Positions 1 through 7,564 of a stretch of DNA of 13,433 bases are shown piece by piece. Under the pieces are notes generated by a model. The model searched no databases. It saw only the letters and a program-made list of their open reading frames with translations, and was not told the origin of the DNA. Origin of the DNA: JAZQNF01 sp045641505 (GTDB lineage Bacteria; Bacillota; Clostridia; Lachnospirales; Bianqueaceae); assembly GCA_045641505.1 (NCBI GenBank), contig JAZUHB010000109.1, positions 1-13,433 on the forward strand, written 5' to 3'. Numbering within the stretch: position 1 is the first letter of the stretch; each line of letters starts with the position of its first letter. The position numbers were made by a program, and so were the translations under genes.

Positions 1-1411
1 CCTGGCTGAACATGGCGAAGTAGATGGCGGAGAACGCCACGCCGGGCATCAGGTAGGGGATGAAGATCAGCTGCTCGGTGAGCTTGCCGTACCACTTGCC
101 GCGGCCGCGGGTGGTGACATAGCCGAGGAACTGACCGCAGATGGCGGTGATGGTGGAGGCGATCACGGACAGCTTGACGGTGTTCCAGGCGGCCCGTCCG
201 AACTCGGAGTTCCGGAACAGACCGTCCTGGGCAAAGGTCTCGTTGGGCGCGTTCTCCAACTCACCTATCCAGGCGTAGAGCGTGAGGTTGTCCCAGCCGT
301 AGCCGCCGCCGGGCACGATCTGGAAGCTCTCCATGACCAGGCAGAACAGGGGCGCGACCATGGCCGCCAGCAGGAAGATGATCAGGAAGATCATCATGGG
401 AATCTTGGCCTTGCCGAGGTGCATCAGGTTGCTGCGGGTGCCCTTGCCGCCGATGGTGGCGTAGGACTTGCGGGTGCCGATCAGCTTCTGGTTCACGAAG
501 ACGGTCAGGCAGGCCAGCGCGATCATCAGGATGCTCAGCGCGTAGCCGGCGCCCTTCAGGGTGGTGCCGTTGATCAGCTCCTTCATGCGGGTCGCCAGCA
601 CGTAGTAGCCGATGGTGTTGCCCAGTCGGGCTGCCACGCCGTAGGTGCCGAGGGACTTGGAGATGGTCATGATGGTGGCGGAAAGGATGGAGGGCAGCAC
701 CAGCGGAAGGGTGATGTCCTTCAGGATCTGGGCCTTGGAAGCGCCTTGGATCTCACCCATCTCCTCCAGCTCGGAGTTGATGGAACGGAGCGCGCCGCTC
801 ACCATGATGTACGCGAACGCGTAGTAGTGCATGCACATGACGAGGATGATGGCGAAGGGACCGTAGGCCAGCCAGTCCGGAACGTTGACGCCCATACCGG
901 TGAGCAGACCCAGCGAGCCGGAGGTGCTGTTGCGGAACACGGAGAGCCACGCCAGGGATTTGCACCAGGAGGGGACCATGTAGGGCACCAGGATCAGGGA
1001 GCTCAGGATGCCCTTGCCGGGCAGGTCGGAACGGACCATCAGCCAGGCGAGCACCGCGCCCAGAGGCACGGAGATCAGGGTGACGCTGACGCCGATGATC
1101 AGGGAGTGCAGCAGCGGCTCCCAGAGGATCGTCTTGGTCAGCGGGCTCGCCAGCAGATACTTCCAGTAGTAGAGCGTAAAGTCGCCGATCTGGGCGTCGG
1201 GCTGCGTGGCCCGGATCATGCGCAGATCCGACTTCGCGACCACGAAGGTGTTCTGGATCATGGTCAGCAGCGGGATCACGATGAAGCAGAACAGAATGAT
1301 CAGCGTGATCAGGACGATGATGTTGAAGGGATTCCCCACCAGGTCCAGGAACTGGTTCTTCAGCCTGGTCTTGGTCATCGGATGCTTGATTTTCGATGAT
1401 TTCTCAGTCAT
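1..1411 (-). CDS. ABC transporter permease, fused two-domain iron/sugar-phosphate type (partial, C-terminus beyond window)
   Basis: Inner-membrane permease of a binding-protein-dependent ABC importer; 470 codons are visible and the frame is still open at the window edge. The start MTEKSSKIKHP is supported by GGAGG seven bases upstream. The first membrane helix is at about residues 31-51. A typical permease cytoplasmic EAA loop lies at about 216-236 (EEMGEIQGASKAQI, then LP), where the ATPase would dock. A second hydrophobic block begins near residue 336 (PMMIFLIIFLLAA), after a basic linker, and a second permease-like unit follows. Two permease units in one chain are typical of the AfuB/FbpB/PotB-C-like class, which moves Fe(III), phosphonates or sugar phosphates. 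It follows the HAD hydrolase gene after 54 bases, in the same operon. The ATPase and binding protein are presumably further left. The substrate cannot be fixed from sequence; a phosphorylated compound would fit the HAD neighbour, but that is inference. Confidence 0.85.
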   Translation of the reverse strand, partial: MTEKSSKIKHPMTKTRLKNQFLDLVGNPFNIIVLITLIILFCFIVIPLLTMIQNTFVVAKSDLRMIRATQPDAQIGDFTLYYWKYLLASPLTKTILWEPLLHSLIIGVSVTLISVPLGAVLAWLMVRSDLPGKGILSSLILVPYMVPSWCKSLAWLSVFRNSTSGSLGLLTGMGVNVPDWLAYGPFAIILVMCMHYYAFAYIMVSGALRSINSELEEMGEIQGASKAQILKDITLPLVLPSILSATIMTISKSLGTYGVAARLGNTIGYYVLATRMKELINGTTLKGAGYALSILMIALACLTVFVNQKLIGTRKSYATIGGKGTRSNLMHLGKAKIPMMIFLIIFLLAAMVAPLFCLVMESFQIVPGGGYGWDNLTLYAWIGELENAPNETFAQDGLFRNSEFGRAAWNTVKLSVIASTITAICGQFLGYVTTRGRGKWYGKLTEQLIFIPYLMPGVAFSAIYFAMFSQ

Positions 1412-1434
1412 GGTTACCTCCGGTATTTCTATCT

Positions 1435-1453
1435 CCGGGCGTTCGCGGCCCGG
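1435..1453 (-). other. Intercistronic hairpin between HAD and permease genes
   Basis: Perfect 6-bp inverted repeat (CCGGGC / GCCCGG) with a 7-base loop in the 54-base spacer between the HAD stop and the permease ribosome binding site. No U-run follows it on the minus strand, so it does not look like a terminator. It could be an mRNA stability or processing element that sets the expression ratio of the two genes. It could also be chance in GC-rich DNA. Confidence 0.35.
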
Positions 1454-1465
1454 GGCAGTGGTTGA

Positions 1466-2224
1466 TTATTCCCGTCCCTCTTCCAGTTCCTTCTTCAGGA
1501 TGGTGTAGACGTCGTAGATGTCGGAAACCACGTAATCGGGCTCCACGTCGTACTTGCCGGTGTCCTTCAGGGGCGTCAGGAAGGAGTTGATGCGGAACAC
1601 GCGGCCGTAGCCCATCTTGCGGGGACCGACCACGTCGCGGGAGACGGTGTCGCCCACGTAGGCGCACTCTTCGGGCTTGAGACCCGCCTGCGCCAGCGCG
1701 ATTCTGAAGATGTTGGGATGGGGCTTGCGGTAGCCGGTGATGCTGGAAAGGGTGATGTCATCGAAATACTGACGGACGCCGTATTCCTCCAGGGAGTCGA
1801 AGACCTGGAACAGGCTCGCGGTGTTGGAGACCACGGCCACGTAGAGGCCGAGCTCCTTGAGGCCCTTGAGCATCTCGGCGGCGTGCTCGCGGAGCTTGCG
1901 GTCGTAGAAGGTGACCTCCCACATATGCGCGATCTCCTCGCTGCACTCGGCCAGCTTCTCCTTATCGATATCGATGCCGGCGAAGGCCTTCTCGGGCCAG
2001 TAGTATTCGGGCTTGGCCTCGAGCATGGTCTTCTCGTTTTCCTTCTTGAAGGCCATCAGCTGCGGCTTGACCATGCCCCAGAGCTCATCGGGCTCATAAG
2101 GAAGGAACATTCCGTGTTCATTCAGGATGCGGGTCAGCTCGCGCGCGGTGGCCTTGTCATTCTTTTCGTCGGAATACAGGTCCTCCAGCGTACCGCCCAT
2201 GTCGAACATTACGGCTTTGATCAT
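1466..2224 (-). CDS. HAD-superfamily hydrolase with atypical motif I (DxGGT)
   Basis: A 252-residue cytosolic protein of the haloacid dehalogenase superfamily, probably a small-molecule phosphatase. Motif I is near the N-terminus (VMFDMGGT, nucleophile Asp8). The alpha-helical cap falls at about residues 18-120. Motif II is VVSNTAS (Ser133), motif III is GYRKPHP (Lys167) and motif IV is GDTVSRD (Asp192, Asp197). The length is normal. The oddity is Gly10 where most phosphatases of this family have the second Asp of DxDxT, which acts as general acid/base. The start has GAGGAG eight bases upstream. It is the first gene of an operon with an ABC permease, behind a promoter and a LacI-type operator. 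The natural guess is dephosphorylation or salvage of the imported compound. The family call is firm; substrate and catalytic competence are not known. Confidence 0.85.
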   Translation of the reverse strand: MIKAVMFDMGGTLEDLYSDEKNDKATARELTRILNEHGMFLPYEPDELWGMVKPQLMAFKKENEKTMLEAKPEYYWPEKAFAGIDIDKEKLAECSEEIAHMWEVTFYDRKLREHAAEMLKGLKELGLYVAVVSNTASLFQVFDSLEEYGVRQYFDDITLSSITGYRKPHPNIFRIALAQAGLKPEECAYVGDTVSRDVVGPRKMGYGRVFRINSFLTPLKDTGKYDVEPDYVVSDIYDVYTILKKELEEGRE

Positions 2225-2275
2225 TAGGTTTACTCCTCTCGGATTCTTCAGAAATTACCTTTCTCCGAAGGCGGG

Positions 2276-2297
2276 GCGCTCCCCCATTCAGGAGCGC
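2276..2297 (-). other. Hairpin in the 5' leader of the HAD-permease operon
   Basis: On the transcribed strand GCGCTCC and GGAGCGC form a perfect 7-bp stem around an 8-base loop, about 50 bases before the HAD start. One arm overlaps the LacI-type palindrome by two bases. No U-run follows, so a stability or accessory operator role is more likely than termination. Function is not established. Confidence 0.35.
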
Positions 2298-2307
2298 AAA
2301 CGTTTGC
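2296..2307. promoter_or_regulatory. LacI/GalR-family-type operator palindrome
   Basis: GCAAACGTTTGC is a perfect 12-bp palindrome with the central CG step typical of LacI/GalR-family operators. It sits 15 bases downstream of the predicted -10 box of the HAD-permease promoter, at about +8 to +20. A bound repressor there would block transcription. The position suggests that the operon responds to a small-molecule, often sugar-derived, inducer. No LacI-type regulator gene is in the window. Confidence 0.65.
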
Positions 2308-2322
2308 AAAGATAGTACTATT

Positions 2323-2351
2323 AGAATAATTCATTTCCCGGGCTTTGTCAA
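2323..2351 (-). promoter_or_regulatory. Sigma-A-type promoter of the HAD-permease operon
   Basis: On the minus strand a perfect -35 box TTGACA (2346-2351) is followed after 17 bases by TATTCT (2323-2328), a 4/6 match to the -10 consensus. The region is locally AT-rich within GC-rich surroundings. The predicted start of transcription is near 2316, giving a leader of about 90 bases. The promoter lies immediately after the last antiporter gene, which separates the two operons. Confidence 0.65.
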
Positions 2352-2366
2352 TGAAAAACGGGAAAT
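2333..2366 (-). repeat. 8-bp inverted repeat flanking the -35 box
   Basis: ATTTCCCG and CGGGAAAT form a perfect inverted repeat with an 18-base spacer. One arm touches the stop codon of the last antiporter gene, and the -35 element of the HAD promoter sits between the arms. It could act as a weak end-of-operon hairpin or as a second protein-binding site. The loop is long and no U-run follows, so a standard intrinsic terminator is unlikely. Confidence 0.3.
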
Positions 2367-4585
2367 CAGCGGTGCAGCAGAAAAACGTAGATCAGCACGC
2401 CGCAGACCGCGAGGCAGAGCATGAGGAGCGCGAAGGAGAGATTGCCGCGGATGAGGCGGCGGCTTTCCCGGGCGGTCTCCTCCCGGTCCAGCAGACGGTC
2501 GGGCAGGTCCCCGGGCTCCGCTGGCCGCTCGGCCTTCTTCCCGTAGAAGAGGCGCTCGAGGAACTCGCCGAAGCGGTAGGAGAGGCGTCCCACGGTGCGG
2601 GCCTCCTCCTTGCCCTGCGGACGGTAGTCACGGTCGGGGAAGAGGCCGCGGCGAAGACCCAGGACGCCCGCGTCCGGCAGATCCGAAAGCGCGTGAGCCG
2701 TAATCTCGCTGCCGCGGAGAAGTCCCTTCGCGGCGGGCGCGAGGAGGTTGTTTCCCGCGAAAAACGCGGCCAGGCGGGACGAAAGCGCAACGGTGCCGTT
2801 ATGGAGACGCCTCGTCAGCGTGTTCTCCGCGAAGAAGCGGGCAAAGGCGCCGAAGGCCGTCGGCAGCCAGACGAGCAGAAGCGGACGGTACATGAGCTCC
2901 TCGAGATCGAGCCGGGCAGGCCAGCGGTTCACGTAGACCCGGCCGGTCTCCGTCTTTTCCATAAGGAAGGTGCGGACGAAGCCGAAGTAGATGGCGAGGC
3001 CCAGCGCCAGCGTGATGAGCGCGCCCGAAAGCGACTCCCAGCTGAAATAGGCGACGGCCTCCTCCGGCCTCGCAGCCATCAGGAAATCGGTGCCCAGATC
3101 GGCGATCCGGTCCAGCGAGATGGTCGAGGTAAGGCCCAGCACGCAGAGCACCATCGCGGACAGAAACAGCGCTGCGCCGCCGGTGAGACCCGCGGGCTTC
3201 GTCATCCGGTCGAATTCCTTCTGCCGGGTGGGGTGCTTCTCGATGAAGAGGCAGACGAAGAGCTTCAGCATGTAAGCCAGGGTGCAGCCGCCGGAGAGCA
3301 GGAAGAGCCCCTCCACGCCGCGCATGGTAAGCGCCGCGCCGGTGCGGCCCGCCCCGGCGTATTCCCCGATAAGCTCGAGGATCCCCTCGTGCAGCAGGGT
3401 CTTGCTGATGTAGCCGGTCCCGAAGGGAAGGCCGGCGATGCCCCAGGCGCCGATCACGAAGGACAAAATCAGGATCATCTTGTTCCGTCCGAAGCCCCGG
3501 ACCTCGTTCAGGTCGAGCTTGTGGACGTTCATGTAGACCGCGCCCGCGAAGAGGAAGAGGACCAGCTTGAACAGCGAATGGTTCATCATGTGCAGGAAGC
3601 TGCCCCGCGCCGCGGCGGCGGAGAGAAGCCCCTCCGCGTCGGTGCCCAAAAGGCCCGTCAGGCCGATGCCCACCAGGATGAAGCCGATCTGCGAGACCGA
3701 GGAGCAGGCGAGCGTCCGCTTGAGGTCCACCGAGAACAGCGCGAGCACCGCGCCCAGGACCATCGTGATGACGCCGAGGACCAGCACCGCCGTCCCCCAG
3801 CCGGGATCGCCCCGGAACAGCTGGCAGCTGATCGCGATCACGCCGAAGATGCCGGACTTCGTGAGCAGGCCGGAAAGCAGGGCCGAGGCAGGCGCCGGGG
3901 CCACGGGATGGGCCTTCGGCAGCCAGATGTGCAGCGGGAACATGCCGGCCTTCGCGCCGAAGCCGAAGAGCACACAGCCGCCCGCCGCGTAGAGCAGCGG
4001 CTTCTTTCCCGCCGCGGCGGCCAGCTCATACAGCCGGTCGATCTCGGTGGTGCCCAGCTCGAAGTGCAGCAGGAACAGGCCCATCAGGGCGGCCAGGCCG
4101 CCGATCACCGCCACGGCCAGGTAGGTCCCGGCGGCGCGGAGAGCCTGGGGCGTCTCCTCCTGCGCGACCCAGACGAAGGAGGTCAGGGACATAATCTCGA
4201 AGAAGATCAGCGCGGTGTAGAGATTGCCGGCCAGGAACACGCCCATCAGCGTGCCCTCGGTGATGAGATTGAAAAGATAGTACCGTCCCGTGCGGGGATG
4301 GTCCTTGAAATAACGGTGGGACAAAAGCATCGCCATCGCCCACATGAAGGCGATCAGGGTGCAGTAGATGCGGCGGAAGCCGTCGATCCGGATGAAGATG
4401 CCCTCCCCCGCCACGGCCGCCATGCGGAGCTCGTAGTCGGGATACCGGAGGAACACGAAGCAGGCGATGAGCTCCAGGAGCGTCACGGCGGAGGCCAGCA
4501 TGTTCCGGGGCGCCTCGCCCCAGCGGCCCGCGAGGAAGACCGGGAAGGCCGCCGCGATCGGGAACAGGATCAGAAACGATACCAT
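2366..4585 (-). CDS. Large NuoL/HyfB-type proton-conducting antiporter-like subunit with C-terminal extension
   Basis: A 739-residue polytopic membrane protein of the proton-conducting antiporter family shared by complex I, group 4 hydrogenases and Mrp. The core, about residues 1-545, keeps the expected ion-path residues: Glu130 in FFEIMSL (TM5), Lys212 in FGAKAGMFPLH (TM7), Lys243 in LLTKSG (TM8), His336 and Lys340 in NHSLFK, and Lys395 in YISK (TM12). Residues 545-739 are an added, mostly polar and charged stretch ending in one hydrophobic helix (about 716-737). The overall plan resembles NuoL, where a lateral helix runs along the membrane arm and ends in a final membrane helix. The start has AGGAGG five bases upstream, and 10 bases separate it from the preceding subunit gene. 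It is the last gene of the antiporter operon. The TM7-TM8 block is strikingly like that of the subunit at 6086-7543. Paralogue assignment is uncertain; the family is clear. Confidence 0.88.
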   Translation of the reverse strand: MVSFLILFPIAAAFPVFLAGRWGEAPRNMLASAVTLLELIACFVFLRYPDYELRMAAVAGEGIFIRIDGFRRIYCTLIAFMWAMAMLLSHRYFKDHPRTGRYYLFNLITEGTLMGVFLAGNLYTALIFFEIMSLTSFVWVAQEETPQALRAAGTYLAVAVIGGLAALMGLFLLHFELGTTEIDRLYELAAAAGKKPLLYAAGGCVLFGFGAKAGMFPLHIWLPKAHPVAPAPASALLSGLLTKSGIFGVIAISCQLFRGDPGWGTAVLVLGVITMVLGAVLALFSVDLKRTLACSSVSQIGFILVGIGLTGLLGTDAEGLLSAAAARGSFLHMMNHSLFKLVLFLFAGAVYMNVHKLDLNEVRGFGRNKMILILSFVIGAWGIAGLPFGTGYISKTLLHEGILELIGEYAGAGRTGAALTMRGVEGLFLLSGGCTLAYMLKLFVCLFIEKHPTRQKEFDRMTKPAGLTGGAALFLSAMVLCVLGLTSTISLDRIADLGTDFLMAARPEEAVAYFSWESLSGALITLALGLAIYFGFVRTFLMEKTETGRVYVNRWPARLDLEELMYRPLLLVWLPTAFGAFARFFAENTLTRRLHNGTVALSSRLAAFFAGNNLLAPAAKGLLRGSEITAHALSDLPDAGVLGLRRGLFPDRDYRPQGKEEARTVGRLSYRFGEFLERLFYGKKAERPAEPGDLPDRLLDREETARESRRLIRGNLSFALLMLCLAVCGVLIYVFLLHR

Positions 4586-4595
4586 GGGCGCCTCC

Positions 4596-6071
4596 TTATA
4601 CAGCGGTCAGGGACGCGAGGACCGCGTCCAGCACGTTCTGGCCGAAGAGGCCGAGGAGCAGGGTCCCGAGGGCAAGAAGGAGCATCGGGACGGTCATCAG
4701 GGGACTCGCCTCGCGCACCGAGGCAAAGCGCTCCGCCGCGGCCGCCTCCCCGCTTTTCGACGGGAACAGGAGCCGCGCCGCCGCCTGGAACATATAGATG
4801 GCGGTGAGGATCGCGGAAAGAATCAGCGCGAAGGCGCCGGCATAGGCCAGGGGCGTACCGAGCTCCGAGGCCGCCGAGAGCAGCTGCCACTTGCTTACGA
4901 AGCCGCCGAAGGGCGGGATTCCGCAAAGCGCCGCGCTCGCCGCGGTAAAGCAGGCGGCGGTCAGGGGCATCCTGCGGCCCAGGCCGTCCAGCTCGTCGAC
5001 CCGCCGGACTCCTGCCCGGCAAAGCACGGCGCCGGCGCAGAAGAAGGCCAGGATCTTGATGCAGGAATGATTGAGAAGATGCACGAGCCCCGCGGCGAGG
5101 CCGCTCTCCGTGAGGAGCAGCGCGCCGAAGAGGATGTAGCTCAGATTCGAGACGGTGGAATAGGCAAGGCGCCGTTTCCAGTTCGTCTCACGGACGGCCA
5201 TCCAGGAGCCGAACACGACGGTAACGATCACGAGACAAAGCGCGGCCGTCCGGGCCCAGCTGCCGGCGAGGAGCTCCGGGCCGAAGCAGTACCAGGTCAG
5301 GCGGATCACCGCAAAGACGCCCGCCTTCACGACAGCCACCGCGTGCAGGAGCGCCGTCACCGGAGTGGGCGCCACCGACGCCTTCGGCAGCCAGACGTGC
5401 AGCGGAAAGACCGCCGATTTCACGCCGAAGCCGAGAAAGCCGAGGAAGTAGCAGAACAGGGGAATATCGTCCTCCTCCAGGGTGAGCGTGAGGCCGCCGA
5501 GGGTGAAGAGCCCCGTCCCGCCGTGGCTGAGGAGAAACATCATCGCCACGAAGGCGAAGGCCGCGCCGCCCAGCGAGAACAGCAGGTAGGTCTGGGACGC
5601 CCGGGAGGCCTCGCGGTTCATCGGCTGCAGCACCAGCGGCACCGTCACGAGGGTCAGCAGCTCATAGAAGCAGTACATCGTGAAGAGGTTGCCGGCAAAG
5701 GCGATGCCCAGCGTGATGCCGAAGGCCTGGGTGAAGAAGGAGAAGAACATCGAGAGATAGTTCTCTTCCTTCATGTAGGCGAAGGCGTAGAGCGCCGTGA
5801 GCGGCCAGAGCACCGCCGCCACGAGACCGAAGATCCGCCCCAGTCCGTCCGGCCGGAGGACCAGCACCAGCGCGTCCGAAAAGCGGATCAGCTCGACCTC
5901 CGCCTCCGCGCCCGAAAATACCAGATACAGGGCCGCGGCCGCCGCCGGCAGGATGATCCCCAGCGACAGCCCGCAGAGGAGCTTCCGCCGCTCCCGCAGA
6001 TGCGCCAGATAGAGGACGATGCCGGCCGCGACGGGCCAGAACACCGAGATCAGTAACAGGATTTTGGTCAT
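4596..6071 (-). CDS. MrpA/NuoL-like proton-conducting antiporter-like subunit
   Basis: A 491-residue polytopic membrane protein of the same antiporter family. The start MTKILLLISVFW is chosen over an upstream in-frame ATG because GGAGGG lies four bases before it and the upstream extension is Arg-rich and overlaps the preceding gene. Conserved residues are Glu137 (CFYELLTL), Lys218 and His225 (GVKSAVFPLHVWLP), Lys249 (VVKAGVF), His335 and Lys339 (NHSCIK), and Lys394 (FVSKW). The stretch PTPVTALLHAVAVVKAG is closer to the MrpA/NuoL pattern (TPVSA-H-A-MV-AG) than its three sister subunits are. It may therefore correspond to the N-terminal antiporter part of MrpA, whose C-terminal domains are encoded here separately by the MbhD-like gene and the MbhE-MrpB fusion. 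It starts 14 bases after the upstream subunit stops. The MrpA-like placement is inference from motifs. Confidence 0.87.
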   Translation of the reverse strand: MTKILLLISVFWPVAAGIVLYLAHLRERRKLLCGLSLGIILPAAAAALYLVFSGAEAEVELIRFSDALVLVLRPDGLGRIFGLVAAVLWPLTALYAFAYMKEENYLSMFFSFFTQAFGITLGIAFAGNLFTMYCFYELLTLVTVPLVLQPMNREASRASQTYLLFSLGGAAFAFVAMMFLLSHGGTGLFTLGGLTLTLEEDDIPLFCYFLGFLGFGVKSAVFPLHVWLPKASVAPTPVTALLHAVAVVKAGVFAVIRLTWYCFGPELLAGSWARTAALCLVIVTVVFGSWMAVRETNWKRRLAYSTVSNLSYILFGALLLTESGLAAGLVHLLNHSCIKILAFFCAGAVLCRAGVRRVDELDGLGRRMPLTAACFTAASAALCGIPPFGGFVSKWQLLSAASELGTPLAYAGAFALILSAILTAIYMFQAAARLLFPSKSGEAAAAERFASVREASPLMTVPMLLLALGTLLLGLFGQNVLDAVLASLTAV

Positions 6072-6085
6072 TTTTCCCTCCGAGC

Positions 6086-7543
6086 TTACATGAGAGCCGC
6101 GGCGGTTTCGAGGAAGGCCGCGACCAGCCCGTCGGCGAAGATGCCGAGCAGCGCGCAGAGCCCCGCCAGCACGGCCAGCGGGATCCACATCCGAAGTCCT
6201 CCCTCGTCATTGCGGGAGGGCGTGCCGAAATCACGGCCGGGGAAGAAGCCCCGGACCACGAGCGGCAGCAGATAGCCGGCGGTCAGGAGCGCGGAGATCA
6301 GAAGGATCACCGGCACCAGCCAGGAATAGACGGGCAGAGCGCTCTCCAGCGCGCCGAGCGCCAGATACCACTTGCTCACGAAGCCGCAGAGGGGCGGAAT
6401 GCCCACGAGACCGAGCGAAAGAACGGTGTAGCACCAGAGCGTGACGGGCATCACGCGGCCGACGCCGCGGAGCTCCGAGACGCGTCCCTCCTTCATGTTG
6501 GTGAGGAAGGAGCCGGCCACCAGGAAGAGGCCGATCTTCATGCATGCGTGGAAGAGCACGTGCAGGAGACCGCCGGCGAAGCCGTCGGCGCTCATCAGGA
6601 AGAGACCCGTCAGCACGTAGGAAATCTGGCTGACGGAGGAATAGGCGAGGCGCACCTTCAGCACGTCCTCGCGGTAGGCCATCATCGAGCCCATGAAGAC
6701 GGTAAGGAGCGAGAAGCCGAGCCAGGCGTACTGCACCCAGGTGCCGCGCAGGAAGGAGGCGCCGACGGTGTAGTAGATGAGACGCAGGATCGCCAGAACG
6801 CCGGCCTTCGTGATCACGCCGGAAAGCACCGCCGAGGCGGGCGCGGGCGCGACGGGATGGGCCGTGGGCAGCCAGCCGTGCAGCGGATACATGCCGGCCT
6901 TCGCGCCGAAGCCGAGGACGCCCAGGAAGATCACGGTGAGGAGCAGGCCCTCGTGTCCGGCCGCTTCCGCGCCCAGGGTGCCGCCCGCCGTGAAGGCGAG
7001 ACCGTCGCAGTAGCGGGCCAGCACGAAGATGCAAAGAAGCGCCAGAAACGCGCCGGCGACGGAATAGAACAGGTATTTCAGCGCGGCGCGGATGGACTCC
7101 TCCGTGCGCTCATGGAGCACCAGCGGCATCGAGAGCAGCGTCGCCAGCTCGAAGAACAGATACATCGTAATCAGGTTCGCGGACAGGTCCATGCCGACCA
7201 GCGCGCCCTGGGAAAAGAGCATCAGGCTGTAGAAGGAGCTCTGCCGCTCCCCCTCCTGCAGATAGCGGAGCGCGTAGACGCCCGCCGGCAGGAAGCCGAA
7301 GCAGGCCACGGCCAGAAAGACCTTGCTCACGGTGTCGGCCGCGAGGGTCACGGGCAGGGCCTCGGTCATGGAAAAGAGAGTGAGGGGCGCGGAGGGCGCG
7401 ATGAGCACCCAGAGCGCGAGGGCCGCTTCCGCCGCGAGCGCGAGCACGAAAACGAGGTCCTGCGCCTTGCGCGGGGCCTTCTTCATGAACGCCAGCGCCA
7501 TGCCGGCGGCGAGGGGCAGTAAAAGAAGAATGAGCAGATTCAT
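6086..7543 (-). CDS. NuoM/MrpD-type proton-conducting antiporter-like subunit
   Basis: A 485-residue, strongly hydrophobic protein of the proton-conducting antiporter family, predicted to span the membrane about 14 times. Ion-path residues are Glu132 (LFFELATL), Lys215 and His222 (FGAKAGMYPLHGWLP), Lys246 (VITKAG), His332 and Lys336 (FHACMK), and Lys391 (FVSKW). Its TM7-TM8 block, including HPVAPAPASA, nearly matches that of the 739-residue subunit of the same operon, more closely than the other two sisters. The start MNLLILLLLP has GGAGGAG five bases upstream. The gene follows the first large subunit after 21 bases and precedes the MrpA-like subunit by 14. It has no C-terminal extension. Which classical Mrp or complex I subunit it replaces cannot be decided by eye. 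Confidence 0.87.
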   Translation of the reverse strand: MNLLILLLLPLAAGMALAFMKKAPRKAQDLVFVLALAAEAALALWVLIAPSAPLTLFSMTEALPVTLAADTVSKVFLAVACFGFLPAGVYALRYLQEGERQSSFYSLMLFSQGALVGMDLSANLITMYLFFELATLLSMPLVLHERTEESIRAALKYLFYSVAGAFLALLCIFVLARYCDGLAFTAGGTLGAEAAGHEGLLLTVIFLGVLGFGAKAGMYPLHGWLPTAHPVAPAPASAVLSGVITKAGVLAILRLIYYTVGASFLRGTWVQYAWLGFSLLTVFMGSMMAYREDVLKVRLAYSSVSQISYVLTGLFLMSADGFAGGLLHVLFHACMKIGLFLVAGSFLTNMKEGRVSELRGVGRVMPVTLWCYTVLSLGLVGIPPLCGFVSKWYLALGALESALPVYSWLVPVILLISALLTAGYLLPLVVRGFFPGRDFGTPSRNDEGGLRMWIPLAVLAGLCALLGIFADGLVAAFLETAAALM

Positions 7544-7564
7544 GGTCTCTCCTCCTTGAATTGA

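Noticed and set aside
419..1399. 326-codon plus-strand frame opposite the ABC permease
   Set aside because: Composition is His/Gly/Asp/Gln-rich and shadow-like. The minus strand encodes an evident permease with an EAA loop and a ribosome binding site.
2345..4807. Very long open frame on the plus strand (820 codons) opposite the large antiporter subunit, and similar long plus-strand frames at 4467-6056, 6548-7522 and 7931-9169
   Set aside because: These are antisense shadows caused by GC-rich codon use. The translations are low-complexity (His, Arg, Gln, Glu, Gly rich), lack a family signature, and oppose clear conserved membrane proteins.
6072..6188. Longer N-terminus for the MrpA-like subunit (start at 6188)
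   Set aside because: The extension is Arg/Gly-rich and lies inside the preceding gene. The ATG at 6071 has GGAGGG at correct spacing and begins with a membrane helix.
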